Positions 9,400 to 18,467 are shown, numbered from the stretch's first letter. The stretch is DNA of 64,000 nt from Halobacteriovorax sp. HLS (GCF_004006665.1 NZ_QOCL01000013.1:1-64000), one strand, 5' to 3'. Notes: generated from the letters alone by a model not told the origin. Numbers and translations: made by a program.

Positions 9400-10071
9400 A
9401 TGAAATATTCTAAAAGAATGCATACATTCTCCCAAGATAAGAGCTTTATAGGAAATGAGGGAGAACTTCACTTTGAATTAACTCTTCAAAAAGAGCTGCC
9501 GGTAAATTTCTACGCTACTCTATCTCGAAATGGTGTCTCCAAGATCAATTACCAACTCTCTGAGCAAGATTTAAGTGACCCGAGATCTGCGATATTCTTT
9601 GGAATATCTAAGCTTTTACACAATTCGAACCTAGAGAGAATTAAAAGTTTCACAGCTCGAGAGCTAGATAGCTTTCTAAGAGATGAGAACCATATTGAGT
9701 GTATGGAGAGTTTTCCTACTCTTTTTATCAGTGAATTTATCAATAGACTTATAGCTGAGCTCTTCTATTATGAGATTTCTGAGGAGATTGAAGGCTGGAA
9801 TATTTCCAGAGAGTCTGGTTATGTGCAGAAAATAGCTGCACTTGGGGACTTCTTTGCTATTAAGCTGAACACTCATCAAGTCATTAGCTCTGAAAATTAT
9901 GAAATTCACCTTGTTCACCTAACTGATGAGAAAGTATTCATAGAGCTTAGAGGCGTGAGTAACGGTCTTAAAATGGATCATTCGCTGCTAACTAAAGACA
10001 TATTTTCTAAGTTGGAAATTGTTGTGAGACGCATTATTGATAGTGAAACTATAAAATTGGTTGCCGAGTAG
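9400..10071 (+). CDS. NifU/IscU-shaped protein lacking the cluster-binding cysteines
   Basis: I prefer the ATG at 9400 over the TTG one codon earlier. By eye the 223 residues follow the NifU order. The start YSKRMHTFSQDKSFIGNEG resembles the IscU opening YS-x-K-V-x-x-H-F-x-N-P-x-N-x-G. The segment FPTLFISEFINRLIAELFYY sits where IscU has its conserved CS-x-L-AE block. The C-terminal EKVFIELRGVSNG resembles the NifU C-terminal domain, where a C-x-x-C normally follows the glycine. The scaffold cysteines are absent; the only Cys is in HIECMES. If homologous, it cannot hold an Fe-S cluster in the usual way. The family call is by motif resemblance only. A cytochrome c follows. Confidence 0.5.
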   Translation: MKYSKRMHTFSQDKSFIGNEGELHFELTLQKELPVNFYATLSRNGVSKINYQLSEQDLSDPRSAIFFGISKLLHNSNLERIKSFTARELDSFLRDENHIECMESFPTLFISEFINRLIAELFYYEISEEIEGWNISRESGYVQKIAALGDFFAIKLNTHQVISSENYEIHLVHLTDEKVFIELRGVSNGLKMDHSLLTKDIFSKLEIVVRRIIDSETIKLVAE

Positions 10072-10129
10072 CGCTAAGATCGTTAATATTCAGTGTATTA
10101 CGTCAATTTTAGATATATTTGGGAGAGAG

Positions 10130-10435
10130 ATGAAAAAACTTCTAGGACTTGTTGTCGCCATAACATTACTTTCAACTTCTGTAGCTGCTCAAGATGCTGC
10201 TCGTGGAAAGACTTTATACGCTAAGTGTGTTCAGTGCCATGGACAAAATGGTGAAGGTAATGAAGCTATGAAGGCCCCTAAAATAGCCGGGCAACATGAT
10301 TGGTATATTATTAGCTCAATCAACCAATTTAAAGCAGGTGTAGAGAGAAAGAACCCTACAATGCTTCCTTTCATAAAGAATCTTTCTAGTACTGATATTG
10401 CTGATCTTGCGGCATTTATTAGCTCTTTGAAATAA
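10130..10435 (+). CDS. Small periplasmic class I cytochrome c (c553-like)
   Basis: A 101-residue monohaem cytochrome with a cleavable signal peptide (MKKLLGLVVAITLLSTSVAAQ). The haem-binding CVQCH lies at residues 33-37 and a likely axial Met78 in NPTMLPF. The start at 10130 is chosen because a GGGAGAGAG-type ribosome-binding site precedes it and the signal peptide begins there; a longer upstream frame has neither. Likely a soluble electron carrier to a terminal oxidase or peroxidase. Haem would be attached by the CcsA/ResB system encoded at 2.3-5.5 kb. A hairpin follows the stop. Confidence 0.92.
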   Translation: MKKLLGLVVAITLLSTSVAAQDAARGKTLYAKCVQCHGQNGEGNEAMKAPKIAGQHDWYIISSINQFKAGVERKNPTMLPFIKNLSSTDIADLAAFISSLK

Positions 10436-10455
10436 ATTCGTTTAATATTATATAA

Positions 10456-10478
10456 TAGAGACTTGCAAAGAGTCTCTA
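10456..10478 (+). terminator. Intrinsic terminator after cytochrome c gene
   Basis: TAGAGACT pairs perfectly with AGTCTCTA (10456-10463 with 10471-10478) around a 7-nt loop. A short T-rich run (TTTCTCGATTT) follows. It lies 20 bp past the cytochrome stop and before the GNAT gene. Confidence 0.6.
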
Positions 10479-10514
10479 TTTCTCGATTTGCAGTAACTAA
10501 AGCGAAGGATTGCT

Positions 10515-10961
10515 ATGAGTTTAAAGTTTATTAAGGCCAATAATTCAAAAGATATTAAAACAATCTATGATTACAACATTGATGCTTTTTCTGATTCACC
10601 AGGGTTTAACTGGAATTATGATGAAATTATGAAAGAAGTAAAAGATGGTTGGGAATTGTATGGTGTTGAAGAGAATGGAGAGATTATAGCTGCTCTTTTC
10701 TATAAATTAGACGGTAAAACGCTCTTTTCAAAGAATACATCGATAAAAATCTCTCATCAAGGAAGTGGTTTTTCTCACAAAATTAAAGACTTTTTTGAAG
10801 TACAAGCACGTAAAGATAAAGTTAAAGAGATCGTCCACTACTGTAGTATTGATAATTTTAGAATGTACTCCCTCAATGAGAGTCACGGCTATGAGAAGTC
10901 TAATCGTCGATTAGGTGAGAACGGACAAGTCGTTGAGTGGATCAAAAAAATCAAAAAGTAA
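10515..10961 (+). CDS. GNAT family N-acetyltransferase-like protein
   Basis: A 148-residue protein with the GNAT fold pattern. A central strand and helix carry HQGSGFSHKIKDFF, comparable to the acetyl-CoA-binding Q/R-x-x-G-x-G/A motif A. A strand ending HYCSIDN follows, then the late motif NESHGYEKS (the usual N-x-x-x-x-x-x-GF/Y). The acceptor substrate cannot be read from sequence. An AGCGAAGGA ribosome-binding site precedes the ATG. The gene is monocistronic, with hairpins on both sides. Confidence 0.7.
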   Translation: MSLKFIKANNSKDIKTIYDYNIDAFSDSPGFNWNYDEIMKEVKDGWELYGVEENGEIIAALFYKLDGKTLFSKNTSIKISHQGSGFSHKIKDFFEVQARKDKVKEIVHYCSIDNFRMYSLNESHGYEKSNRRLGENGQVVEWIKKIKK

Positions 10962-10977
10962 TTTCTTAGTTTCAAAA

Positions 10978-11009
10978 GTGGCCTCACTTTCATAGGGGCC
11001 ACACTTTTT
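10978..11009 (+). terminator. Intrinsic terminator, GTGGCC/GGCCAC stem
   Basis: GTGGCC (10978-10983) pairs with GGCCAC (10997-11002), followed by a five-T run and a pyrimidine tract. It sits just after the GNAT stop and before an A-rich leader of the SWIB gene. Confidence 0.65.
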
Positions 11010-11132
11010 CCCTTTCAAAAAAAAATTAAAAAAACTTAAAAAAACTCAAGTGTTTTCGTAAACTTTCGATTAGACTATTAATAATTATAAAATTAATAAA
11101 GAATTTCAAATAACACAATTTCGGAGGATGTT

Positions 11133-11720
11133 ATGGCAAAGAAGAAAGTGGCTAAAAAAGCAACTAAGAAAGTAGCTAAGAAAACTGCTAAGAAAGCAAC
11201 TAAGAAAGTAGCTAAAAAAGCAACTAAGAAAGTAGCTAAGAAAGCAACTAAGAAAGTAGCTAAGAAAGCAGCTAAGAAAGCAACTAAGAAAGTAGCTAAG
11301 AAAGCAACTAAGAAAGTAGCTAAGAAAGCAGCTAAGAAAGCAACTAAGAAAGTAGCTAAGAAAGCAGCTAAGAAAGCAACTAAGAAAGTAGCTAAGAAAG
11401 CAACTAAGAAAGTAGCTAAGAAAGCAACTAAGAAAGTAGCTAAGAAAGCAGCAAAGAAAACTAAAACTAAAAGAAAGCCAAATGCAGCGTTCATGAAGCC
11501 AATGACTCCATCTGCTGACCTTGCTGCTGTAATTGGAGCTAAAGCAGTTCCAAGAACTGAAGTAGTTAAGAAAATTTGGGATTATATTAAGAAGCACAAC
11601 CTTCAAAACCCTAAGAACAAGAGAAATATTCTTGCTGACGACAAACTTAAGAAAGTTTTCGGAAAGAAAGAAATCACTATGTTCGAACTAGCTGGGATCG
11701 TTGGAAAGCACCTATCTTAA
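11133..11720 (+). CDS. SWIB/MDM2-domain protein with lysine-rich histone H1-like tail
   Basis: A 195-residue basic protein. Residues 1 to about 113 are almost entirely Lys, Ala, Thr and Val in an eight-residue repeat (ATKKVAKK and variants), like histone H1 tails, and should bind DNA non-specifically. Residues about 116-195 form a SWIB domain: PMTPSADLAAVIG, then VVKKIWDYIKKHNLQ, NKRNILADDKLKKVFG and ITMFELAGIVGKHL. SWIB domains are known from chromatin remodellers and, in bacteria, chlamydial and related proteins. A strong GGAGG site precedes the ATG. It is monocistronic with a good terminator. A nucleoid-architecture role is likely, but the target is unknown. Repeat copy number may vary between strains. 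Confidence 0.92.
   Translation: MAKKKVAKKATKKVAKKTAKKATKKVAKKATKKVAKKATKKVAKKAAKKATKKVAKKATKKVAKKAAKKATKKVAKKAAKKATKKVAKKATKKVAKKATKKVAKKAAKKTKTKRKPNAAFMKPMTPSADLAAVIGAKAVPRTEVVKKIWDYIKKHNLQNPKNKRNILADDKLKKVFGKKEITMFELAGIVGKHLS
11153..11457 (+). repeat. Coding tandem repeat, 24-bp unit encoding ATKKVAKK
   Basis: Near-identical units of GCAACTAAGAAAGTAGCTAA-type sequence (24 bp, eight codons) are repeated about a dozen times with shortened variants. They encode the basic tail of the SWIB protein. Sequence identity at the DNA level, not just the protein level, suggests recent expansion by slippage or recombination. Confidence 0.85.
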
Positions 11721-11748
11721 TTTTCGAATAGATTTTAAGTATAAAATT

Positions 11749-11772
11749 GGCCATCTTTTGATGGCCTTTTTT
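11749..11772 (+). terminator. Intrinsic terminator after SWIB gene
   Basis: GGCCATC (11749-11755) pairs with GATGGCC (11760-11766) around a TTTT loop, followed by six T. It touches the stop of the convergent minus-strand gene and may also work for that gene. Confidence 0.85.
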
Positions 11773-12910
11773 ATTTCTTAATTGAAGAGAATTGAATTTT
11801 AAGAGTTTGATTCACCCAAGGCCTATCCTTGGTTATTTTAAAAAGATCGTTACAGTGAAGAGTTGGAATACCGGTAGGGTAGTTTCCAATTCCTTTATAG
11901 AAATTTACACAAGTTCTTGCGTAGTGATCTATATACTCTGGGAAGTTAGAATGAAAAAGCCCTGCTACGGCCTCTCTCTTAAGTCCTACTCTGTGGGCAA
12001 AAATATTTCCCGGTAAAGGATCGAGAGTGAGTAGATACTTATAAACATTCATTCTTCTACCATAGTTTTGACCTAAAGTTTCCACAGTCGCCCATGCTCT
12101 ATTAAAGAGGTCTCCATTCACTGGATTATCTAGCAAATAGAAAGTGTGAAAAGAATCTCTCTCTACCTGTGATAGAGCGTCTTGGGTATCAAGAATCTTA
12201 TAGGCAAACTCCCTCATTATAGGAGCATTTGTAAAAAGTAGTCCCTTGAGATCATCGACAATACTAAACCAGCAAGTGGCGCCGATATTGGCCTTGATAA
12301 ATCGATTAATAACTTTCTTATCCTCAATTTCCATGAGGTTATTTTTTAAGTGAGAAAAAACTGCTTTCTTTAAGTGAGGCTTAGAACAGTAGTATTCCTG
12401 AAGATCACTTCTGGTTACTTTCTCATAAAATCCCCAGAAGTCTTTATGGTCAGTGTAGAGCTTCAAGTACTCCACCAGTGACATGGCCAGTTCTGGTCTT
12501 TGATTACTGGAGTGCCAGAAGCTAAAGAGTTGAGATTTACAATATTTAGCCGCCTTCTCGAAACAACTTTTAAGGTATTTCTGTGCATAGTTATTTCTTT
12601 TTACTTGAAAAAAGCTATCACTATTAAGGGTTGGCCATAGGGAGATCTTTTCAATAAGCTCGAACTGAGATTTATTATAGATTTTCTTATCAATTAAAAA
12701 ATCCACCTGACCAATGGCCATGGACTGAACCAGGTCTTTCCAATACTTATCTCTTTTAGATGGTCTGATATCTCTGGCGTGAGCTAGAAATTCTTCATAA
12801 TTCTTACTGTCAGCTAGTTGCTCAAGGTCTTTAATGTCATAGCTCTGCGCAAATGAGCTAGAAGTGAAAATTAAAATGTAGATTGCCACAGAAGTGATTA
12901 CATTAACCAT
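11771..12910 (-). CDS. Secreted hypothetical helical protein
   Basis: I recognise no family. The 379 residues start with a signal peptide (VITSVAIYILIFTSSSFAQS), so export to the periplasm or beyond is likely. The mature part looks all-helical and repeat-like, as in TPR/HEAT-type solenoids, with several single cysteines. Near the C-terminus HARTCVNFYKGIGNYPTG and PTLHCNDLFKITK may form a disulfide-linked cap. It is transcribed singly, converging on the SWIB gene. A lone receiver-domain gene lies 40 bp upstream on the same strand and could be co-transcribed. Confidence 0.65.
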   Translation of the reverse strand: MVNVITSVAIYILIFTSSSFAQSYDIKDLEQLADSKNYEEFLAHARDIRPSKRDKYWKDLVQSMAIGQVDFLIDKKIYNKSQFELIEKISLWPTLNSDSFFQVKRNNYAQKYLKSCFEKAAKYCKSQLFSFWHSSNQRPELAMSLVEYLKLYTDHKDFWGFYEKVTRSDLQEYYCSKPHLKKAVFSHLKNNLMEIEDKKVINRFIKANIGATCWFSIVDDLKGLLFTNAPIMREFAYKILDTQDALSQVERDSFHTFYLLDNPVNGDLFNRAWATVETLGQNYGRRMNVYKYLLTLDPLPGNIFAHRVGLKREAVAGLFHSNFPEYIDHYARTCVNFYKGIGNYPTGIPTLHCNDLFKITKDRPWVNQTLKIQFSSIKK

Positions 12911-12949
12911 TATAAATAATTGTAATGAGTAGAGCTCGGCGTGTCAATT

Positions 12950-13318
12950 TTAGAAGTTAAATTTATCTAAGAGCTCTTGAAGATGTCTTCTCTTATAAGG
13001 TTTTTTTAAATAGTGAAAATTTGAATCACTCTCTAGTAGGCCGTCGATTTCATCAAGAGCAGCACCGCTGGTAAGAACGCATGGGATGTCTGTATCAATG
13101 AGTCTAACCTTTGCTATGAGGTCGAGCCCTGAGAGTTCAGGCATTGTATGATCGGTAATAATCATCTTATAAGCGCTAGGATTATTTTGAAAGGCTTCAA
13201 GAGCTAGGGCCGATTTGGGCTGCATTTCCACATCGTGTCCCATGTCTTCAACAAAGTCTCCAAGTAAATCTAATAATCTTTCTTCATCGTCTATAAGTAG
13301 AATTTTCTTTTTTGTCAT
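12950..13318 (-). CDS. Single-domain response regulator (receiver only)
   Basis: A 122-residue CheY-like receiver with no output domain. The acidic pocket is DDE (10-12). The phospho-acceptor is Asp56 in ITDHTMP, the switch Thr/Ser is in LTSGA (82-86), and Lys106 is in LKKPY. All key residues are present, so it should be phosphorylated. No cognate kinase is adjacent: the nearest kinase genes, at 19.7 and 30.4 kb, have their own regulators. It may act in a phosphorelay or bind a partner protein. The stop lies 40 bp upstream of the secreted hypothetical protein start. Confidence 0.9.
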   Translation of the reverse strand: MTKKKILLIDDEERLLDLLGDFVEDMGHDVEMQPKSALALEAFQNNPSAYKMIITDHTMPELSGLDLIAKVRLIDTDIPCVLTSGAALDEIDGLLESDSNFHYLKKPYKRRHLQELLDKFNF

Positions 13319-13479
13319 ATAAGCATTGTAAGCGAAACCAGGGTTAAATCAAACAGAATTATTTTGTGTGCCATGCGTCTTTATGAGCCTACACTTTGGT
13401 AGTTTCTAGTAGTCTAATTTCTATAAATACGGTAAATATAATCGATTAATTTAATTCAACTTTTTATATTCATTACTAA

Positions 13480-16400
13480 ATGAAAGAGATCAGAAATATG
13501 AAAATTACATTAGTTCCATCATTGGCAACTGCTGAGCTAAAAGATGGCTGGAAAGTTATTTACAATAGTGATTATAATGAATCTATTCTTAATGAAGGTG
13601 TTGTTGAACAAAGTGTTCTCAATGAACTTAGTCAGCATTTTAAACTCGAGTTTGGGGATTTTCGAAAGCAGATGATTCTTAGAAGTGCCCCTTATTTAGT
13701 CGGGTACTTTTATGAAGATAAAATTGTTCGCCTCTATAGCCCACGTCTAAATTATGAACTCTTTTTAATTCCTGAAGTTGAAAAGCTTACGAACTTAGAT
13801 CAAGAAGAACTTGATACTTTAAATCTATTTAAAGCTCATACAGAAAAAGTTGCGGAACTTTCTTCTAGAAGCTTTCCTTCTGTGTATCAAGTCATTACTA
13901 AGAGCTCTGAGCTTCCTGATTTAATGGAGGATGAGTATTATGCAAATCTAGAAGGTGAATCGGCTAAGAAGATTGATAAACTTCTTATATATTTAAATGG
14001 ATATTCGCCTTCGCTATTTGAAAAAGTTTCTGACTGGGGTCTGGGTCTTACTGCCCAGTATGCTCTTTTGAGAATTCACTTATTAAAGTTTTTAGCCATT
14101 CTTCCTTCACTAGACCACGATACTCAAGGTCACGAAGTTAAGAGAATTCTGCTCGAGGCCATTCGAAGACTGATCAATGACTCGATGAAGTCAAAAAGAT
14201 TACTACTTAAAGGTCAGAATAAAGCACTGCCGCTTTCTCTTTTTATTTGGTGTCGAGTGGCGTTTTATATTTGTAAATTCTTCCCGGCAAAGTCTTTGGC
14301 AAGCATTGTACGTTTTAAAGTTCGCTTTATGGCCAAACGCTTTATTGCTGGAGAAACAATCGAAACATCACAAGAGGCCTTAAAGTCTCTTTTTGAAACA
14401 GGTCGAGATGTAACTCTTGATCAGTTAGGAGAGCTTGTTGTTTCGGAAAAAGAAGCTGACCATTATTGCAATGAGGTCATTAAACTAATCAAAGGTTTTT
14501 CATTACACGTTAAAAAAGGTGATAGAAATGCTGCTGGAATTAATAGGGCCCATGTTTCTATAAAGGTTTCTGCTCTTTGTTCGGATTTTAAGCCTTACGC
14601 ACCTGAGTATACTTATGAACACGTTGCTCCTAGACTGAAGAAAATTCTATTAGCTGCCAAGCAAGAAGATGTCTTCATTAATATCGATGCTGAACACTAC
14701 GACTATAGAGATATAGTATTCAAAGTATATAAGAGGGTTCTTTTAGAAACTGAAGAACTTAAAGACTATAGTGCTACAGGTATTGTTCTACAGGCATATT
14801 TAAGAGATGCTCATGAACATTTAAATGAAATCGTTGAACTTGCAAATGAAAGAGGCATCGTTATGCCAATAAGACTAGTTAAAGGTGCTTATTGGGATGC
14901 TGAAACAGTGGAAGCAGATGCCCATAGTTTTGATGCTCCAGAGTTTCTCAATAAAGAAGAAACTGATCTACACTTTAGACAACTCATTGTTAAAATCTTT
15001 GAGGCAAGTAAGAATATTCAGCTTTGTTTAGCATCTCATAACTTTGCAGATCACTGCTTTGCTGAGGCCTTAAGAGATGATCGCTTTAGTGATATTCCTA
15101 TTATTGAACACCAATGTTTACATATGACTTATGAAGCACTCTCTACGGCAATGGCCAAGATGAATTGGGTCGTAAGAAACTATGTGCCAATTGGTTCACT
15201 CATTGTTGGGATGGCCTATCTCGTTCGTAGAATTATGGAGAACTCCTCTCAAGTTGGTGTTCTAACAATTATGCGCTCCCATAAGAAACAACTCTCTCTA
15301 GTTTCACCGTATGACACTCATAGAGAGAAGATTGAAAATGGTCACCTTGAACGTGATAAGAGTCAGACTCACTTAACTGGAAAGTTTTTCAATGTAACTC
15401 CTCTTAGAACCTACTTAGATGAGCAAAGGCAATGGAGTGAAAGTGAATTAGATGTTTTTAGAGCCTCTTCTCTTGGAAAGTTCTATGATAACGAATTTGT
15501 AAAAGAAGGAAAGAAGACTCAGATCGTTTCTTCTTCGAATCCAGAGCTTCTTGTTGGTGAGATTAACTTCGCTACTATTGATGATGCTCATAGAGCAGTT
15601 CAAACAGTTGATGAAGCTTATAATAGTGGTGATTGGGCCAAGGCACCTTGGATAAGAAGAGCATCTACACTTTTAAGGGCGGCAAACTTCATGCTGGCAA
15701 GAAGAAATGAGCTTTCTTCTCTGATCGTTTATGAAGCAGGCAAGAGTATCAATGAAGCCCTCGGTGATGTTGATGAGGCCATAGACTTTTTAACATTCTA
15801 CGCTCGAGAAGAGTTTAGATTGCAAGAGCACAATGATAGATTAGAATCAAGAGGTGCTATCGCAGTTATCTCTCCTTGGAACTTTCCTCTAGCTATTCCT
15901 TGTGGGATGGTGGTTAGTTCATTAGTTGTAGGAAATACAGTGATCCTAAAGTCAGCGGAACAGACTCCTTTGATTTCACAGATTCTAGTAGATATTCTCC
16001 ATTCAAGTGGTGTTCCAAAAGATGTACTTATTCACCTTCCTGGTGATGGAGAGACTGTAGGTGATGCTCTTGTTAAGAATGAAAGAATTGCTGGTATTGT
16101 TTTTACAGGTTCAAAGTTTGTAGGAACTCTAATTGCGAAAACAGCGCATAAGAGAATCTATGAAAATAAACTCTTAAATATGTCTTACCCTGTGCGCATC
16201 ATAACTGAAATGGGCGGGAAGAATGCTGTTATTGTCACAGCTAATGCTGAATTAGATGAAACTGTTTCTGGAATTCTCTATTCGGCCTTTGGTCACGCAG
16301 GTCAAAAGTGTTCTGCTGCTTCAAGGGTTTTGGTCGATAATGCTGTAAAAGATAAGCTCATCGAAAGACTTAAAGAAGCATGTCATACAATTGAAGTTGG

Positions 16401-17658
16401 CGTTGCTTATGATTTTAAAACAACGATTAACCCTGTCATCACTTTAGAAGATAAGAAGAGATTAATCTCACAAGTTGAGTTGGCGACAAAAGAGGCCAAT
16501 GAATTTGGTGGAAAAGTACATATTGATAGATCTAAAGATGATTTACCTGGATATTGTGTAGGTCCGACTGTAATTGAATTGCCGATGACTCGTGCGATTA
16601 ATAAAGAGAGCTTTGCACTTAGAGAGTTATTTGGACCTGTTGTACATATTGTTGGCTTTAATCATCTAGATCAGGCCTTACGAATTTATAATGCGTCTGA
16701 GTACGCTCTGACGGGAGGAGTTTTTAGTCAGTCACAAGATGATATTGATTATTTAACTTCAAAAATGGAAAGCGGTAATATCTATGTGAATAGAACTATT
16801 ACTGGAGCTCGTGTAGGAATTGAACCTTTTGGTGGATTTAAATTATCTGGAACAGGACCGAACGCTGGTGGGAAGGCCTATCTAAGTTATTTGCACCTAA
16901 ATCCTGCGAGAGACTTTAAAAGAGAGGATAGCAAGACTGAGCTTGGAAGTGAGTATAGCTTTGATCTTAGTCGTGATAGTGGACTTAGCTCCAAGGGGAG
17001 AGTGCAAAGAATTGATAAAGTGTTATCGCACTTCACTAGACACTTCGAACATCTCTTTAGAGGGATACGAGGTGAAGAAAAAATTGTCTTAACTAAATTT
17101 CACAAATGGATTGTAAACAATTTCGAAGAGTATATGGCCAAAGAGCATTGGAATAAGAAGATTCCAGGTCAACTTAGTTATGATGACTATAAGCTATCTT
17201 CTGGTAAAACTGTTATTGTCTCCTTTAATACTGCAATAGATTTTGAAATTGTTATTCATTCTATGGCGGCCATTGCTTGTGGTTCAGGTGTTACTGTTCT
17301 ATGTAGAAATAATGCTGCCTATGATTGGTGGATGGGAATTAGAGATGTGCTCGTTGAGTATGGCTTCTCAAAAGAGAACTTCGAAGTTTATTTTGTTACT
17401 AATCAACTATTAGAAGATACGCTTAAAATTGGTGACATTAAAAATGTTCTTCTAGATGGGTCTGTAGATGATTTAGCGCAAGTTATCGAAGCAAGTTATT
17501 TAGCAAGTGATAAGCATACCGTTATGAGAAGCTTTTCTTCTAAGTATGACTCTAGTGATATTTATGACTTTAAAAGGATTTGCCGCCAGTTTATTAATAT
17601 TAGATCATTTGCGGTTAATACTATGAGACATGGAGCTCCTATGGATGTGATTCTATGA
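13480..17658 (+). CDS. putA: Bifunctional proline dehydrogenase / P5C (glutamate-semialdehyde) dehydrogenase
   Basis: PutA oxidises proline to glutamate in two steps. This 1392-residue protein has the FAD-dependent proline dehydrogenase barrel (about 320-620), with VSIKVSAL, RLVKGAYWD, CLASHN and the ending RRIMENSSQVG. The NAD-dependent aldehyde dehydrogenase follows (about 680-1150), with SPWNFPLAIPC, VFTGS, EMGGKN, catalytic Cys near 941 in GQKCSAAS, and EPFGGFKLSG. A C-terminal part (about 1180-1392) resembles the aldehyde-dehydrogenase-like extension of long PutAs. No ribbon-helix-helix domain is visible, so autorepression as in E. coli is unlikely. The start is ATG 13480; ATG 13498 is possible. 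proC overlaps the stop by 4 bp. Confidence 0.96.
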   Translation: MKEIRNMKITLVPSLATAELKDGWKVIYNSDYNESILNEGVVEQSVLNELSQHFKLEFGDFRKQMILRSAPYLVGYFYEDKIVRLYSPRLNYELFLIPEVEKLTNLDQEELDTLNLFKAHTEKVAELSSRSFPSVYQVITKSSELPDLMEDEYYANLEGESAKKIDKLLIYLNGYSPSLFEKVSDWGLGLTAQYALLRIHLLKFLAILPSLDHDTQGHEVKRILLEAIRRLINDSMKSKRLLLKGQNKALPLSLFIWCRVAFYICKFFPAKSLASIVRFKVRFMAKRFIAGETIETSQEALKSLFETGRDVTLDQLGELVVSEKEADHYCNEVIKLIKGFSLHVKKGDRNAAGINRAHVSIKVSALCSDFKPYAPEYTYEHVAPRLKKILLAAKQEDVFINIDAEHYDYRDIVFKVYKRVLLETEELKDYSATGIVLQAYLRDAHEHLNEIVELANERGIVMPIRLVKGAYWDAETVEADAHSFDAPEFLNKEETDLHFRQLIVKIFEASKNIQLCLASHNFADHCFAEALRDDRFSDIPIIEHQCLHMTYEALSTAMAKMNWVVRNYVPIGSLIVGMAYLVRRIMENSSQVGVLTIMRSHKKQLSLVSPYDTHREKIENGHLERDKSQTHLTGKFFNVTPLRTYLDEQRQWSESELDVFRASSLGKFYDNEFVKEGKKTQIVSSSNPELLVGEINFATIDDAHRAVQTVDEAYNSGDWAKAPWIRRASTLLRAANFMLARRNELSSLIVYEAGKSINEALGDVDEAIDFLTFYAREEFRLQEHNDRLESRGAIAVISPWNFPLAIPCGMVVSSLVVGNTVILKSAEQTPLISQILVDILHSSGVPKDVLIHLPGDGETVGDALVKNERIAGIVFTGSKFVGTLIAKTAHKRIYENKLLNMSYPVRIITEMGGKNAVIVTANAELDETVSGILYSAFGHAGQKCSAASRVLVDNAVKDKLIERLKEACHTIEVGVAYDFKTTINPVITLEDKKRLISQVELATKEANEFGGKVHIDRSKDDLPGYCVGPTVIELPMTRAINKESFALRELFGPVVHIVGFNHLDQALRIYNASEYALTGGVFSQSQDDIDYLTSKMESGNIYVNRTITGARVGIEPFGGFKLSGTGPNAGGKAYLSYLHLNPARDFKREDSKTELGSEYSFDLSRDSGLSSKGRVQRIDKVLSHFTRHFEHLFRGIRGEEKIVLTKFHKWIVNNFEEYMAKEHWNKKIPGQLSYDDYKLSSGKTVIVSFNTAIDFEIVIHSMAAIACGSGVTVLCRNNAAYDWWMGIRDVLVEYGFSKENFEVYFVTNQLLEDTLKIGDIKNVLLDGSVDDLAQVIEASYLASDKHTVMRSFSSKYDSSDIYDFKRICRQFINIRSFAVNTMRHGAPMDVIL

Positions 17659-18458
17659 CTAAGACCCTACTAAGTTTTGGTTGTGGAAATATGGCCAATG
17701 CAATTATTCAAGGACTTTATAACTCTCAGGCCGATTTGTCCTATACACTCTTTACGCCTTCACAAACCAAGGCCGTTTCACTAAGTCAGATTGTCGCTGG
17801 AGAAGTTCTAACGAGTTTAAATAAGATTCCAAGCTCTAATTACTTCATGATCTCTTGCAAGCCTCAGCAGTTAGAAGAACTTGCAAAAGATATTAAATCT
17901 AAGCTCAATGAAGATAGTATTATTATTTCTATCTTGGCCGGAACAACTGTAGAAACTTTACAGAAATTACTTGGTGTTCAGAAAGTTCTAAGAGTTATGC
18001 CAAATACTCCAATACTAGTTGGTGCAGGTGTTAATGCATTTTACTTTTCTAAGGAAGTTTCCAAGTCAGAGCGCCAAGAGCTGATTGAGTTATTTTCTAA
18101 GTTTTCTAAAGTATTTACATTTGAATCAGAGTTAGAGATCGATAAAATTACGGGCTTTTCTGGCTCTGGACCGGCGTATCTTTTTGAGTTCTCTAGACTT
18201 CTAACGGAAAAAATGATCTCAATGGGAATAGAAGAGCAAATCGCTACGGATATGATTAAGTGGACAATTTATGGTTCCGCAAAACTTCAACTAGATAGTA
18301 ATGATAGTAGTGAAAGACTTCGTGAGAATGTAACTAGTAAAAATGGTGTAACTTACGAGGCCCTAGAAGTATTCAAACAAATGGATTTTAAAAATATGGT
18401 GGATAACGCACTTGATGCCGCATATAATAGATCCATTGAATTATCTAAACAGAACTAG
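17655..18458 (+). CDS. proC: Pyrroline-5-carboxylate reductase
   Basis: ProC reduces pyrroline-5-carboxylate to proline with NAD(P)H. The 267 residues carry the N-terminal Rossmann pattern LLSFGCGNMANAI, the middle motif RVMPNTPILVGAG and the family signature FSGSGPAYLFEF. A C-terminal TSKNGVTYEAL stretch is close to the usual T-x-P-G-G-T-T. The start codon overlaps the putA stop as ATGA, so the two are translationally coupled. Pairing the catabolic enzyme with the biosynthetic reductase for the same intermediate is notable: it could recycle excess intermediate or control proline level. The third gene, a DUF4442 protein, follows 9 bp later. Confidence 0.95.
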   Translation: MTKTLLSFGCGNMANAIIQGLYNSQADLSYTLFTPSQTKAVSLSQIVAGEVLTSLNKIPSSNYFMISCKPQQLEELAKDIKSKLNEDSIIISILAGTTVETLQKLLGVQKVLRVMPNTPILVGAGVNAFYFSKEVSKSERQELIELFSKFSKVFTFESELEIDKITGFSGSGPAYLFEFSRLLTEKMISMGIEEQIATDMIKWTIYGSAKLQLDSNDSSERLRENVTSKNGVTYEALEVFKQMDFKNMVDNALDAAYNRSIELSKQN

Positions 18459-18467
18459 GAACTATAT

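Noticed and set aside
11153-11457. Short regular repeats considered as a CRISPR array
   Set aside because: Units are contiguous with no unique spacers, in frame and protein-coding; no cas genes are present.
11093-11606. Two long minus-strand frames rich in Phe, Leu, Ala and Cys opposite the SWIB gene
   Set aside because: They are mirror images of the tandem repeat on the coding strand; they lack ribosome-binding sites and their composition follows from the repeat.
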